This document shows, in pieces, positions 1-10,404 of a stretch of 64,000 nt of DNA. Position 1 is the stretch's first letter. Every line of letters begins with the position of its first letter. Origin of the DNA: Macrotis lagotis (lineage: Eukaryota; Chordata; Mammalia; Peramelemorphia; Peramelidae); the NCBI RefSeq assembly GCF_037893015.1, contig NC_133658.1, forward strand, positions 140,659,822-140,723,821, given 5' to 3'. The position numbers and the translations under genes were made by a program. The notes beneath the pieces were generated by a model. It searched no databases. It saw only the letters and a program-made list of their open reading frames with translations, and was not told the origin of the DNA.

Positions 1-410
1 TGGATGTATTTGCTCTGCCATATTGGTCCATGTCTGACCACTCTTTCCCCCAGAAAAATAAGGCTAAATGGTAAAATCCAGTCATGGTCCTATAGTCAAA
101 CTCTTAATAACAGAGGAAAAGCTGTGATCTAAGATAAGAACAGCAATGGTAGTTTTTATAACTGTAAGAAATAATATCTCTCGATGTTAGCACTAATAAT
201 TCAAAAAAATCACAGAATAGCAAAATTTCTGAGTTGAAAGGACGTCAGGACCTCATCCAATACATATTCAAAAGGAATTCTCATGACTAACTTGCCTGAC
301 CATGCTATGCTGCCTTTCGAAGGCAATGAAAAGAAGGAAAGAAGAAAGGAAATAAAATCTCTAAGTTCCAACTATGTACCAGATACTAGGTTAAGTGCAA
401 ATATTATATT
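1..410. other. No gene seen; AT-rich sequence
   Basis: No open frame, splice structure or clear repeat is visible. A short stretch near 225-265 (a 'gaaaggacgtcaggacctcatcc'-like phrase) resembles the MIR-associated 'ggaagggacctcagaggtcatc' region but is too short to assign. Confidence 0.4.
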
Positions 411-508
411 TCTTTTTTAATTTTTTTTTATTTTTATTTAAGGCAATGGGGTCAAGAGTGACTTGCCCCAAGGTCACACAGCTAGGGAATTATTAAGTGT
501 CTGAGGCA
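411..508 (-). mobile_element. WSINE1-like SINE, 3' fragment
   Basis: The T-rich run followed by 'ggcaatggggtcaagagtgacttgcccc' and 'cacacagctagggaattattaagtgtctgagg' is the reverse complement of the 3' half of the marsupial tRNA-headed SINE. The tRNA head is missing: the copy stops abruptly at about 508, where an older MIR begins. Confidence 0.8.
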
Positions 509-529
509 GAAAAAATATTATCTTTCTTG

Positions 530-715
530 ATCCTCACAACAAATCATGAGAAGTGATATTATTATCCCAATTTTACAGATAAGGAAACTGAGGAAGACAG
601 AGGTTAAATGATTTGCCCACAGTAACACAGTTAATAAATACCTGAAACCAAATTTGAACTCAGGTCTTCGTGACTCTCAGCCCACAATTTATCCATTGTA
701 CCACCTCACTGACTC
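530..715 (-). mobile_element. MIR/CORE-SINE
   Basis: In reverse complement this reads as a MIR family element: 'cctcacaac', 'attttacagataaggaaactgagg', 'ttgcccacagtaacacag' and 'tttgaactcaggtcttcgtgactctcag' are the usual MIR blocks in order. It is old and diverged. Confidence 0.8.
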
Positions 716-985
716 CTTTTTAGCATCCAAGTAAAAAAATAGGAACATCAGGCCCATAGGCTATGAAGGCCCTCAAAATCATTTGATCTGGAATTACAAG
801 GTCAACCATAAGTGGAACTATAAATTCAGTAAATCTAGAAGCTTTTTCGAGTGAGTTGTATTTGATCAAATAAAGCAGGCTAATTTTTAAGATGATAATT
901 CTGTATGGCCCTCAAATGTTGGAATAAATATTCAAATGACCCTTGGCAAAAAAAAAAAAAAAGAATTGCTCACTCCTGTTCTAGA
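716..985. mobile_element. Possible hAT-type non-autonomous DNA transposon remnant
   Basis: Phrases such as 'tatggccctcaaatgttggaataaatattc', 'aaatgacccttggcaaaa' and 'gctcactcctgttctag' resemble the ends of Charlie/hAT-derived mammalian repeats. A 15-base A run lies at 948-962. Terminal inverted repeats were not resolved, so the call is tentative. Confidence 0.35.
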
Positions 986-1700
986 TAATTAAGATATTAT
1001 AATGTGAGAAGATCAGGAAAAAGGAACAGTATCTTTCCCTATCACAACCAAGTCGTGCAGGAGGGAAGTTTCCTGGTACATTCAAAATTCAACTTCACTT
1101 GGGGAACCATGACTATGGAAGGCATTCCTGCTAGAGGTATAATGGACATTAACACTAGAAATATTAAAGACACTACTCATCCAAGATAGACTAGTTAGTG
1201 GAATTCATGAAGCTGGTAGAATCTTGGACAAGCACCAAGCACATATTTGTGTTCTTGCTTCCAACTGTGATGAGCCCATGTGCATAAAGTTGGGTGAGGT
1301 CCTCTCCATATGCTGAGCAATCAATCAGCTTGGTCAAGTTTGATGACAACAGATGCTGAGTGAATGGGTAGGCCTCTGCTAAACTGGCAGAGAAGGAAAA
1401 CCCTGTAGTTTGCTGACTGTAGTTGCTTTATTGTTAAGGTCAAAAATGTCATTGAAGAATGTTTTAAATGTAAGGAATTAATCAATAAAAACCTGGGTTG
1501 GATTTGAAAAGCAAAAGTGACAAAAATAAAGACAGTAGCAATCAGAAAAACAAATTTGAATTTCTTATTATTTGAATGAAAAAGTGGAAAATAAATTTTC
1601 ATGGCAAATTTACATTTTAATATGACTATTTAAAAAATTTTTCTAAGTACATAACTATTTTTTCCTTTCAAATTTTTAGTGGACATGAGGAAGTAAATAA
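986..1700. other. No gene seen
   Basis: This is AT-rich sequence with only short chance ORFs (61 aa at 1004-1189 plus, 93 aa at 1321-1602 minus). Neither has splice sites, recognisable domains or a protein-like composition. Confidence 0.5.
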
Positions 1701-1928
1701 TTATGTATGAAGAGCCTACTAGACTCCAGGCTCTGGAAAAGAACTATACAATCAATTTATTTCACTTGATCCAACCAACCTGAAAGAGTGTATTTGTACA
1801 ATTGAGGAAACTGAGGCAAACAGAGGTTAAATACCTTACCAAGGTCACATAGCTAATATGAGATCAGATTTCAACTCAAGTCTTTCTGATTTCAGGCCCA
1901 ATATTCTATCTACATGCCCTTCTAGCTT
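1700..1928 (-). mobile_element. MIR/CORE-SINE
   Basis: 'ttgaggaaactgaggcaaacagaggttaaat', 'ccaaggtcacatagctaat' and 'tttcaactcaagtctttctgatttcagg' form the antisense MIR pattern. Confidence 0.75.
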
Positions 1929-1984
1929 TAATACATGATCATATTTGGTAATTACATTAGAAAACCTTATTAAAAGTTTTCTGA

Positions 1985-2290
1985 AAGTTCCAGGGACAAA
2001 ATGTCAACTATCAGGAACAGAGAAGAGTTCACAGAATGCATAGCATGTGACTTGGGCTTAAAGGAGAGGCAAAGAGTGGGAAGGAGAACATTCTCAGGGA
2101 ATGTGAAAGCTGTTGCCAAGAACTTAAAGGGTTTTCATGTGGAAGAATTGCTTAATATGACCCCAGAGGGCAGAACCAAGAGCTTGTTTTCAGGTATAGC
2201 TAATATTTGGGACACCTGGGATGGATACTGGTAGGGTAATGCCACCAGCTCCCAGAAGAGGGCAGTCAAGGGGAAGAGACAGGTGAGGTG
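1985..2290 (+). mobile_element. CR1/L3-like LINE 3' fragment
   Basis: The phrases 'gcttaaaggagaggcaaagagtggg', 'ttgccaagaacttaaagggttttcatgtggaagaa' and 'ccccagagggcagaaccaag' recur in diverged form at about 2830-3300, 41,340-41,660 and 43,400-43,580. They resemble the 3' region of ancient CR1/L3-class LINEs. The 77-aa ORF inside (2001-2234) is therefore treated as repeat-derived and not a gene. Confidence 0.55.
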
Positions 2291-2636
2291 TAGCTAGTGA
2301 GATACTGGGGCCAAAAATTCATGATCCCAAGACCAGAAAACGGGAGCAGGCAAGAATGGTTGCAGTCCTTTGGAGGAAATTGCAGAAAGAGAAGGAATGA
2401 AATAACCAATTAAAAAAAAGTCTGGAGGACATCAAGAAGGAAAGGGGAGAGCAAGAAATGAAAGATTGTACAATAGCATCAACTTTGGTACTCTGTTCAT
2501 CAGCACCCTCAATACTCTCCGCTTCTCTGATCAGAAGACCGGAGGGTATAGAGAGCCCCTAAAACAACCTTCTCTTCACTTCCTATCAGATTTGGACTGA
2601 ACTCCATCATATCAACTCCCCATGCTGTCTTTCTTA

Positions 2637-2679
<43 letters not shown>

Positions 2680-2820
2680 TCAAAGTGGGGTTAGCTAGGA
2701 ACATGCATAATGATAAGTTCAATTCATATTTATTAAGTGCCACTAAATTTAGAGAACTAGAATCTGAAAGAGTAATGAAGTTTAGATTAGATTTAGCCCT
2801 GCTTCCATAGATTTAATGTG
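2291..2820. other. No gene seen; contains a TA microsatellite
   Basis: This is purine-rich unassigned sequence with the (TA)n tract at about 2639-2677 in its distal part. No coding signal was seen. Confidence 0.5.
2639..2677. repeat. (TA)n microsatellite
   Basis: About 19 uninterrupted TA units. The 62-aa ORF that reads through it (an IYIYIY run) is an artefact of the repeat. Confidence 0.97.
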
Positions 2821-2824
2821 ATAT

Positions 2825-3330
2825 AATCCATATAGCATAATTATAATACATGAAATAATGAAAAAAGGGTGTTTGATTTGGGTTTAAAGGCTGATTGGAA
2901 ATTCAAGGGGCAAAGGGAGAAGGAAGACATTCATGGGGACATGGAAGTTTTCTTCAAGCATTTGAAGGGTTGGCATGTGGAAGAAGAACTAGAGTTGATT
3001 CTTTTATCTTCAAAAAGCAGAACTAGGAACATTGTATAGATTAGTTTCTGGAATCAAGTTTGGCTCTGTAAAAGGAGAAAACTTCTATCATAAATAGAAT
3101 GGGTTACTCTGAGAACCTCTGAGTTCCCGATCACTTTGATTCTTTGAGTAGAGGCATGATAATCACTTAGTATAAATGATACTATAGAGGAGATTCTTGT
3201 TCAGGTACCAATTCTGTAATTCTATTCTTCAAGGTTTGGAGCATGAAAGTATAGATTGGATTTGATGGACCAAGCTAGAGTGTCAGCTAAAGCAAGTTGG
3301 ATATCATTCCAGGGATCAACACATAATATA
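2825..3330 (+). mobile_element. CR1/L3-like LINE 3' fragment
   Basis: A second copy of the family at 1985-2290: 'aagcatttgaagggttggcatgtggaagaagaac', 'aaagcagaactaggaac', 'agaatgggtt' and a terminal 'gagattcttgttcaggtacc' block. The order matches CR1/L3-type 3' UTRs. Confidence 0.55.
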
Positions 3331-3792
3331 ACCCAGAATCCTTCCATCAACCCCCTATGAACATATTATTGGAAGGTAGGTCAAGTTTTTGATTTAAGAT
3401 AAACAAAAGCAGAAATAAAAATAATTTTATGCGATGTTTATCTTTTTTTTGAGCATTCATGATGTTCAAGCATTCATTATAGTTATAAGCAAACCAATCA
3501 CTATGAAGATATGTATCTTATGTGTTAATATATGTAATGTTAACAGAGAATGAAGTGGATAGATTTTATGAAGAACTTGATAAGCTCCTCCAAATCTCCA
3601 GAAAGAGTGTAGATAGAGGTGACCTTTTTTTTGGACATGGTCAATGCAGGAATTTGTTTTGTTTGACATGCTTGTAAATGGGTTTTGTTTTCCTTGTTTT
3701 CTCAATGTGTATGTATGTGGGAAGATATGGGAATGAGAGAATTTGAATCTAAAAATTGAATCTTTTAAAAATTGAAAAGACAGTTCAAGATC
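3331..3792. other. No gene seen
   Basis: AT-rich sequence ahead of the L1 insertion at 3807. The 79-aa minus-strand ORF (3466-3705) has no supporting features. Confidence 0.5.
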
Positions 3793-4424
3793 AAGAAAGA
3801 CTGCAATATAGCAGCATTGTTTGTGGTGGCAAAGAATTGGAAACTGAGTGAATGTCCATCAATTGGGGAATGGCTGAACAAATTGTGGTATATGTACATC
3901 ATGGAACACCATTGTTCTATTAGAAATCCCGAAGGATGGGAATTCAGAGAGGCCTGGAAGGATGCTGAGTGAGATGAGCAGAACCAGAAGAACACTGTAC
4001 ACCCTAACAACAACATGGGGCTGATGATCAACCTTAATGGACTTGTTCATTCCATCAGTGCAACAATTAGGGACAATTTATGGTATCTGTTATGGAGAAT
4101 ACCTTCTGTATCCAAAGAAAGAATTGTGGAGTTTAAACAAAGACCAAAGACTATTACCTTTAATTTTTTTTTAAAAAAAGTAACTTATTATGTAATTTTA
4201 CTATCTCTTATAGTTTATTTTTCCTTAAGGATAGGATTTCTCTCACAACATATTCAATTTTGATCGATGTATATAGCATGGAAACAATGTAAAGACTATC
4301 AGACTGCTTTCTGTGGGGGGGGTGAGGGGAGGGAAGCAGGATTGGGGGGAAATTGTAAAATTCAAAAAAAACAATAAAACTGTTGATCTTTTAAAAAATT
4401 AAAAATAAAAAAGAAAGATTGCAA
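3793..4424 (+). mobile_element. L1 LINE, 5'-truncated 3' end, with TSD
   Basis: It encodes the last part of L1 ORF2: the frame at 3772-3972 reads IAALFVVAKNWKLSECPS and then a WYMYIMEHHC-type block. A 3' UTR with a G-rich tract (about 4312-4350) and an A-rich tail follow. The flanks carry a near-perfect 14-bp target-site duplication, aagaaaga(c/t)tgcaa, at 3793-3806 and 4411-4424, so this is a true TPRT insertion truncated to about 600 bp. ORF2 is broken by a frameshift after the WKD block. Confidence 0.9.
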
Positions 4425-4457
4425 AACAAGAATACTTCCTTCAAGAAGAGAGTCAGA

Positions 4458-4610
4458 GGGGCAGCTAGATGGTGCAATGGATAGAGCACCAGCCCTGGAG
4501 TCAGGAGTTCCTGAGTTTAAATCCCACCTCAGACACTTAATAATTACCTAGCTGTGTGGCCTTGGGCAAGCCACTTAACCCCATTGCCTTGCAAAAAAAA
4601 AAAAAAAAAA
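4458..4610 (+). mobile_element. WSINE1-like SINE, full length, with TSD
   Basis: A complete copy from the GGGGCAGCTAG head with A- and B-box-like tRNA sequences to an A20 tail. A perfect 15-bp duplication, aagaagagagtcaga, lies at 4443-4457 and 4611-4625. The long pure A tail and intact TSD indicate a young insertion. Confidence 0.96.
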
Positions 4611-4688
4611 AAGAAGAGAGTCAGAAAATATTGGATATCATGAGCTCCAAAAAGGATCACAAAGAGTAATATTAATTCTGTCTTAATG

Positions 4689-5146
4689 ATGTTGATTGTT
4701 TGTTCTTCTTTTTTTTTGCAAGGCAATGGGGTTAAGTGGCTTGCCCAAGGCCACACAGCTAGGTAATTATAAGTGTCTGAGGTCAGATTTGAACTCAGGT
4801 CCTCCTGACTCCAGGGTTGGTGCTCTATCCACTGCGCCACCTAGCTGCCCCTGTTCTTCATTTTCAAAGAAGACCATGACATCAGAGAAGTGATGCCATG
4901 ACATGCATGTGAATTGGATGTGGGTGAGGGAGGTGCTGTGGTAACTCACCAGTATCATTTTCTGCTTCAGTCATCTGGGGTTCACTGGCCAGATATAAAT
5001 CAGGAAGACTGGAGATGACCCTGGATGCAGGATTTGCCCAAGGTCACAGAGCTAGTAAATAACTGAAGTTAGATTTTGAACTCAGGACTTCCCTAACTTC
5101 AGGGCTGGTACTCTTTCCACTGTGCCATCTAGCTGCCCTCTTAATA
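4689..5146 (-). mobile_element. Long composite tRNA-headed SINE, interrupted
   Basis: In reverse complement this is a longer SINE: a tRNA-like head at about 5010-5146, a unique body at about 4860-5010 ('gaagaccatgacatcagagaagtgatgcc', 'caggaagactggagatgaccctgg'), and a 3' end before 4708. The same body occurs on the plus strand at 18,180-18,485. It is split by the younger SINE at 4709-4851. Confidence 0.75.
4709..4851 (-). mobile_element. WSINE1-like SINE nested in a composite SINE
   Basis: A complete antisense SINE. The direct repeat tgttcttc occurs at 4701-4708 and 4852-4859, and the composite SINE tail resumes exactly after it, so this copy is the younger of the two. Confidence 0.93.
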
Positions 5147-6694
5147 GACAGAAAATGATTGATTACTAAGGTGAGAACAAATTCAGAATTAACACTGAGC
5201 AGCTACATTGTCCTCTCTGTGGGGTATTTATAGTTTGAGAAATTTACAGGCTCTAACTATAAAAAAAAAATTTTTAATCCAATAAGTGTCCAAAAAAAGG
5301 AGCTCATCTATTCTTCTCATCACTGCCAGGATCTTCTCCTTTTGAGAAGTGCAAATTGGGAAGTGCATTGATTTTCAGGGACTGAATGAGATCACCATCC
5401 ACATCCATTACCCCCTTGCATTGATTTCTGAATTTTGACTTGGGTTAGGGATTTACACTAAGCTAGATTTTTTCAGGGATTCTAAAACTTAAAACTAATG
5501 TTGAGTGGAAGACAGAATTTTGGGCATAGTTCAGGCATTATGAATGAGTACATGGCTCTGCCCTTTGAGTTAGCTCACATACCTGCAATCTTCCAGCATT
5601 TAATTAATGACATGTTAGTGGATCTTCTGTCATCATGCTGTAACCTACACAAGAGGACAATCTAATCTCTTCCCAGTGTGAACAACCCACAGGTTCTTCA
5701 AATACTTACTGAAATCCTCTACAATGTTTTTTTTTTTTTTTGGGGGGGGGGGGGTTACTGTATTTTCCACCAGCACCAAGTAATCTTCCTGGGGTTTATG
5801 CTGGAGCCAAAAGGGTTACAAATTGATCCAGCCTAGATGAGTCATACAGGACTGGGTTCCACTAGTTGGCTTAAAGTGTTTCTTACTGGTGGTGAACAGT
5901 TACAAACAATTCATCTCAATGCACTCCAGTTGATCCAATGGCTCATTTTTTCTGAGAAAAGGGATATCATATAGTTCGAGAGTACTATAGGAAGGTCCTT
6001 GCTAATTCTGAAGAGAGCTTTCATAGGGGCTTCTTTTCTATGACCTTCAAATGTTAACTGCCCATAATTTGTAGAAATAAATATTTGGCAAAGCCTAATA
6101 AGACAGATTTGATTCATAAGTAATCAAGAAAGAGAAGATGGATCAGAGCCTGAGGCCTTATACCTCGTGGTTATGCATTATTCTTGCCAGTAACTCTGGT
6201 GGAATAGAATTACGGCATGATAAACTAGGTGCTGTTAATCATCACAATTACTCTGAACACCTGGCCCTACCACCTCCATGGGGCAAGACATCCATCATTA
6301 AAAAAAAAAAACCCACAAGAATTTAATATGCAGTAAAAAGGCCTGAATCCTATCAAGTCATCATACTTAGAGGATTTGAATGAAAAACACTTTTCTTTAA
6401 TGCAGTCACAAAGTTTGGAACTGAAGAAAGAAGAGACCTAGATAGAATGACTATTTGTCCCCCAGTATAGACAAAGAAATTATAAGTAAAAGTAGGTAGG
6501 TCAGGCTACTATGCTTTCAAGAGCAAATACAGAGAAGATCTTTCATATTTATCAAGACAATTTGTCAGCCAGTCATCAAGGGAAGGGAAGAACCAAGAAT
6601 TTCATCAGCAGCATGATTGATAACCTGATTAGGTTCAAGATGTCTAGGGTTATGTTCAAAGTTTGTGATCAATGTACACAAAGATATCCAAAGC
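5147..6694. other. No gene seen; poly-T/poly-G run at about 5725-5754
   Basis: Mostly unassigned sequence. A pure T run switches directly to a pure G run at about 5725-5754. Short ORFs (68 aa at 5911-6117 minus, 62 aa at 6138-6326 plus) lack support. Confidence 0.5.
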
Positions 6695-6940
6695 AACTTA
6701 CTGGCTTAGTGGATAGAGTGCTGGGTCTGGAGTTAGGAAGACCTGAATTTGAATACTGCCTTACACAAGTACTAGCTCTGTGACACTGAGCAAGTCCCTT
6801 CACCTTTCTCTGACTTAGTTTACTTATCTGTAAAATGGGATAATATTACAGCACAGGATTGTCGTGAGGCCCAAATTAAATAATATGAATATAGTGTTTT
6901 GCAAATTTTAAAGTGCTATAATAAATAGTTATTATAAGAC
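6695..6940 (+). mobile_element. CORE-SINE/MIR-like element with L2-type tail
   Basis: It has a tRNA-like head ('tagtggatagagtgctgggtctggagttaggaag'), then 'gtgacactgagcaagtccct', 'tctgtaaaatgggataat', and the 3' block 'tttgcaaattttaaagtgctata'. The order matches marsupial CORE-SINEs. The 90-aa ORF at 6511-6783 runs into it and is not a gene. Confidence 0.8.
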
Positions 6941-7426
6941 CAAGGTCCATTTCCACAGTTTTCCAACAAAAGCATATACTCTGACTTAGGACAATCACCC
7001 TTTCTATGAACATAGTATATTCAAAGAGGAATCCAGCTCATTTATCAGACTTTAAGGTGGGCATGAAAATAGCAAAAGTGACAAGGAGACTGAAGGAGGA
7101 AAAAAAATCCCTGATGTGAGAACCTGGAGATCAGGTCTTAGGAACTCATGCACACATACCTTCCAATATGCAGGCACTTCCCAGCTTTATATGATTGATA
7201 TTCAGGGCTGCTTCCCATCGCCTGATGGCTGAACCCAGTAATTGATGAGACAGAATTAACATGGGCCTGGAAAATTCAACAAATTTTTCACATTTCAAAT
7301 TTCAATTCCCACCCTGGTCTGAACTCTTACTGCAATATCAGAATCAATTCATCCCCTTCCTTGCAAGTAGGATTGAGAGATGAATATCAGTTTTGAATAC
7401 TGCAGAATTTTACCCCCCAAAATAGG
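6941..7426. other. No gene seen
   Basis: Unassigned sequence between two CORE-SINEs. No ORF or splice pattern of note. Confidence 0.5.
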
Positions 7427-7662
7427 TCATAATAATAACTAATAATAACTAGATTTAAAGTTTGCAAAGCATTTTACATAATTATCTGATTTGATTTCAA
7501 AACAATCCTGCAAGAGAAGTGTTATGTTTATTTTCATTTTATAGATGAGACTGAGAGGTTATGTAACTTACCCAGGGACCCACAGCTAGCAAATTACAGA
7601 GTGGGTATTTGAATCCACTTTATCTGATTTCAAATCCAATGCTTCTGTCCGTGCATTCTCTC
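7427..7662 (-). mobile_element. MIR/CORE-SINE
   Basis: 'gtttgcaaagcattttacataattatctgatttgat', 'tttcattttatagatgagactgagaggtta' and 'acccacagctagcaaattacagag' form a long, fairly complete antisense MIR/CORE-SINE. Confidence 0.85.
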
Positions 7663-7711
7663 TAATTAGGAATTTCACCAGAGTCATAAAAAGAGGACTC
7701 AACTGCCTTAC

Positions 7712-7898
7712 CTAGGGTGAAGGTATTAGGTAAGAAGGATAGGATATTGTCAACTTCTTGGACAGAAGTGATAGAGAGGCCAAGCACTGTGAGTTGCTGG
7801 AGCACTTGCGGAAAACAATCTTGAGTAATTTTCTCAAGGTATTGGACAGAGAGGAGCAATGAGGGAAGAGCAGAGAGTGGGGTTTTGAAGATGAATAT
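7712..7898 (-). CDS. Weak candidate internal coding exon, unrecognised
   Basis: On the minus strand a 187-bp stretch is open and bounded by AG at 7899-7900 (GGAGAAGGCAG) and a good donor, CACCCTAG|GTAAGG, with its GT at 7711-7710. The translation is Leu/Ser-rich and protein-like, with blocks such as LLLSVQYLEKITQDCFPQVL and LTVLGLSITSVQEVDNILSF, and ends in phase 1. The acceptor has a purine-rich tract, which is weak. A second frame is open over much of the same region (7712-7915), and no partner exon was found. I do not recognise the protein; chance is a real alternative. Confidence 0.22.
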
Positions 7899-8299
7899 CT
7901 GCCTTCTCCCTCCAATAATTAGGAACTGACCTCTACTGTGGAACCTTGTAGTCATTTTTGTAGCTTTTTGGATGACTGGAGACAGGAATATACAGGATTC
8001 AGGAAGAATATGGAAATATTGTAGAGATCTCTACTAGAGTTCCCTGATGAACTCTGGATCTCTCCTAGATTACCAACCCCTAGAAAGATGAGTAGAGGCC
8101 AAAATTGTGACTGTGTCCATCCTTCCATTGGTTATCTTTTTAGCATTATATGTTCCTTATAAGAGGGGAGGAATCTTTCAGTTTTAGGTGAATCTAAACT
8201 GATAAAGGCCTGATAAGCTGGCTAATGGCTGGTTTCTGAGATGCCATTTGTTGGAAACTCTGCTTCATCAACCTCAGGGAAAGTTTGAGAACCCTACAT

Positions 8300-8425
8300 G
8301 TATCCCTGATGATTTTGAGCATGTCTCTTAACTTCTATAGACCTTAGTTCCCTCGACTAGAAAATGAGGGAGTTTGATTCAATATCCCCATGTGCTTTCC
8401 AATTTTAAATCCTATGATTATATCA
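8300..8425 (+). mobile_element. MIR 3' region fragment
   Basis: 'gagcatgtctcttaacttctatagaccttagttccctc', 'tagaaaatgaggga' and 'ttccaattttaaatcctatgat' follow the sense MIR 3' order. Confidence 0.6.
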
Positions 8426-8539
8426 TTTTGTAATTAGGAATAGTATCTGGAACTGACCAAAAGAAGAAATCTGCTCTAGAGGTGACAAGTTTAAAAACAC
8501 TTAGAAGTTCCAGCCATCTGTTCAAAAGGTGTAAAAAAA

Positions 8540-9040
8540 AGCAAAGGAGTGACAGAGTATGCCTACCAGAAGCAAAAATTTTCTGGAACTGGAACTGCTT
8601 GGGGACTTAGCCAAAGAGAAGCTGCCAGATATTATGAGAGCATCAGACTTGGCTTCAAGATACTCAAGGAACCCATCAAGGGCAATTATATTGATAAAGT
8701 GGATCCTTCCACTGGCTCTATTCAAGAAAGGATCTTGGGTGGCTAGGTGGTGCAGTGGATAGAGCACCAGCCCTGGAGTTGGGAGTACCTGAGTTCAAAT
8801 CTGGCCTCAGACACTTAATAATTACCTAGCTGTGCGGCCTTGGGCAAGCCACAACCCCATTGCCTTGAAAAAAAAAAAAAAGGATCTTGTCTGGTGTGGT
8901 GACCAAAATGAAGATGTAGAGGAAAATTGTCATCCACTAGGATTACCTGCATTAAATCCACAAAGACAAACGATTCATAAAGCTCCAAGAGGACCTATCA
9001 CCCTGCTTCCAAGATGTTCAAATTGGAGACATTAGATTTT
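8540..9040 (+). pseudogene. RPS11: Processed pseudogene of ribosomal protein S11, split by a SINE
   Basis: The frame from about 8555 matches the N-terminal half of ribosomal protein S11, a 40S subunit protein. It shows AYQKQ near the start, REAARYYESIRLGFK in place of the family's KLPRYYKNIGLGFK-type block, then a KE.I.G.YIDK block and a P.TG....RIL block. After a SINE insertion at 8737-8877, homology resumes with the SGVVTKMKM-equivalent ('tctggtgtggtgaccaaaatgaagatg'). A C-terminal LSPCFRDVQIGDI-equivalent follows at about 9001-9033. There are no introns, and frameshifts and substitutions are many, so it is a dead retrocopy. Homology is lost after about 9034, so the last third is missing or unrecognisable. 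Overlapping frames (8549-8746 and 8559-8762) are remnants of this gene. Confidence 0.85.
8737..8877 (+). mobile_element. WSINE1-like SINE inserted in the RPS11 pseudogene
   Basis: A complete sense copy with an A15 tail. The target sequence aaaggatcttg occurs on both sides (8727-8737 and about 8878-8888) and falls inside the RIL-SG codons of the retrocopy. A small internal deletion ('gccacaaccccatt' for 'gccacttaaccccatt') is present. Confidence 0.93.
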
Positions 9041-9309
9041 TCTGGCCCCTAAATAGTCACTGAGGCAGATGGGATCAAGACACTTCCTGAAGTGCTGAAT
9101 TCTAGCCAATGAATACGTGGATGAAGATGTTCATAGAACCTATCCTAACATGGCCAAATTCCCTGCCAATAAAGATGTCTTTCCTCATCCCCACCCCACT
9201 CTCCTTTCTCCCTCAAATAAATAAAAGCATTTGGGAACTGGTTTTCTAGCTATCTCAAAGAGAAGAATTCAGAGATTTGATGATATGAAGACCCCCCCCA
9301 ATAAAACAA
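9041..9309. other. No gene seen
   Basis: 3' flank of the pseudogene. 'aaataaataaaagc' at about 9217-9230 looks like a polyadenylation signal but matches nothing in RPS11. Confidence 0.4.
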
Positions 9310-9475
9310 TCAGTTGTCAACAAGTATTAAAAAGTGCTTATTATGTGCTAGAAAGATAATAACAATAACAAAAAACAAGCAAATATTGTCCCTACATTCA
9401 AAGAGCTCACATTCTATTGGGAAAGACAAACTATGACTATACAAGATATAGCTAATGTAAATGGTGTTGGGAGGT
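9310..9475 (+). mobile_element. L2 LINE fragment
   Basis: 'caacaagtattaaaaagtgcttattatgtgctag', 'ttgtccctacattcaaagagctcacattctattggg' and 'agacaaactatgactatacaag' are the L2 3'-region blocks found again at about 28,195, 52,505 and 59,394. Confidence 0.8.
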
Positions 9476-9499
9476 AATCTCTGAAGGCAGGCTAGCATC

Positions 9500-10314
9500 C
9501 TATCTATTTATTTATATGGATGTCTGAGATTCTAGGGAAAAGTTAGGCTCGTTCCCACAGTAACACAGTATCTAGGGTGGATGACTTCAGTTTTGTCCAT
9601 GATGCCAAAATATACAGGCACTGATAGCATTTAAACTCTTGAGCTTTTTTATTGGGTTGGCAAGAATAATGAGTTCAAATAGGAAGTTAACTAGATAATG
9701 TATCCTACCTATTCCTCTCAGGCTCCCACCCTTCCCCTTGCTTTGCTCCAAGTGATCTTACTGCTTCTTTTCAACTGAATTTGTCTTCAACCGCTGATTC
9801 ATGTGTGTTTTTCGTGTTCTTGCCCAAATCCTATATGGTGAAGCTTGCCCAATGTTAGTTTATGTTGCTGCGCATGGGTAAAAAAAAGGTTTATGCTTCC
9901 AAGAGAGGCATGCATAGAGCATGGATCAGATTTGCTTCAAGAAGAGAGTCTATGGAAATCTATCCTCAGATTGTGCCATATCCAGTCCACTTAGGTTTCT
10001 GGTGAGGGGCTATGGAGCAGGAGGAAGAAGGGAAGAAGGGAAACACCACAGATCAACTACTAGCCTGGAGATGGGGAGACAGCAGCAAATACTAGTGCTC
10101 CATAATAACAGTGCCAGGAACTTTGGGCCAGTATACAACTGAACAAGGAAAATAAAAAGGGTATCAAAGTGAAAACTATCATTGAATGGGTTTCAGAGTG
10201 GCCAAGAGTACACATGACCTTGTAAGGCTGATTTTGAGCTATTTATGACAGAGCTCTTTCTTTTGTCTGGCATAGTCAAGTAGGGGTCATTATATAAGAA
10301 TTGGGGACATGTTT
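9500..10314. other. No gene confirmed
   Basis: Unassigned. A 73-aa ORF (9921-10142) has a Gly/Arg-rich middle and a QQQ/FGPV-type end that faintly suggested an hnRNP-like retrocopy, but no extended match can be defended. Confidence 0.4.
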
Positions 10315-10318
10315 GGAA

Positions 10319-10396
10319 GCAGATAGAGATATAGTTAGAGATAGAGATAGATAGAGATAGAGATAGAGACAGAGATAGAGATAGAGAGATATAGTA
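10319..10396. repeat. (GATA/GATAGA)n microsatellite
   Basis: An imperfect tract of agatag/agatat units. The minus-strand ORFs rich in SLSLSL here are repeat artefacts. Confidence 0.95.
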
Positions 10397-10404
10397 TATA
10401 AAAT

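Noticed and set aside
2001..2234. 77-aa ORF with a protein-like look
   Set aside because: The same DNA phrases recur in diverged, frame-broken form at 2.8, 41.3 and 43.4 kb, so it is a CR1/L3-like repeat.
4458..4530. A- and B-box-like tRNA sequence at the head of each young SINE
   Set aside because: These are Pol III promoter remnants of SINEs with A-tails and TSDs, not tRNA genes; no full cloverleaf can be folded by eye.
9217..9230. AATAAATAAA after the RPS11 pseudogene
   Set aside because: RPS11 similarity has already ended about 180 bp upstream, so it cannot be assigned as the retrocopy's polyadenylation signal.
9921..10142. 73-aa Gly/Arg-rich ORF suggesting an hnRNP retrocopy
   Set aside because: Only a few residues can be aligned and no poly-A tail or TSD was found.
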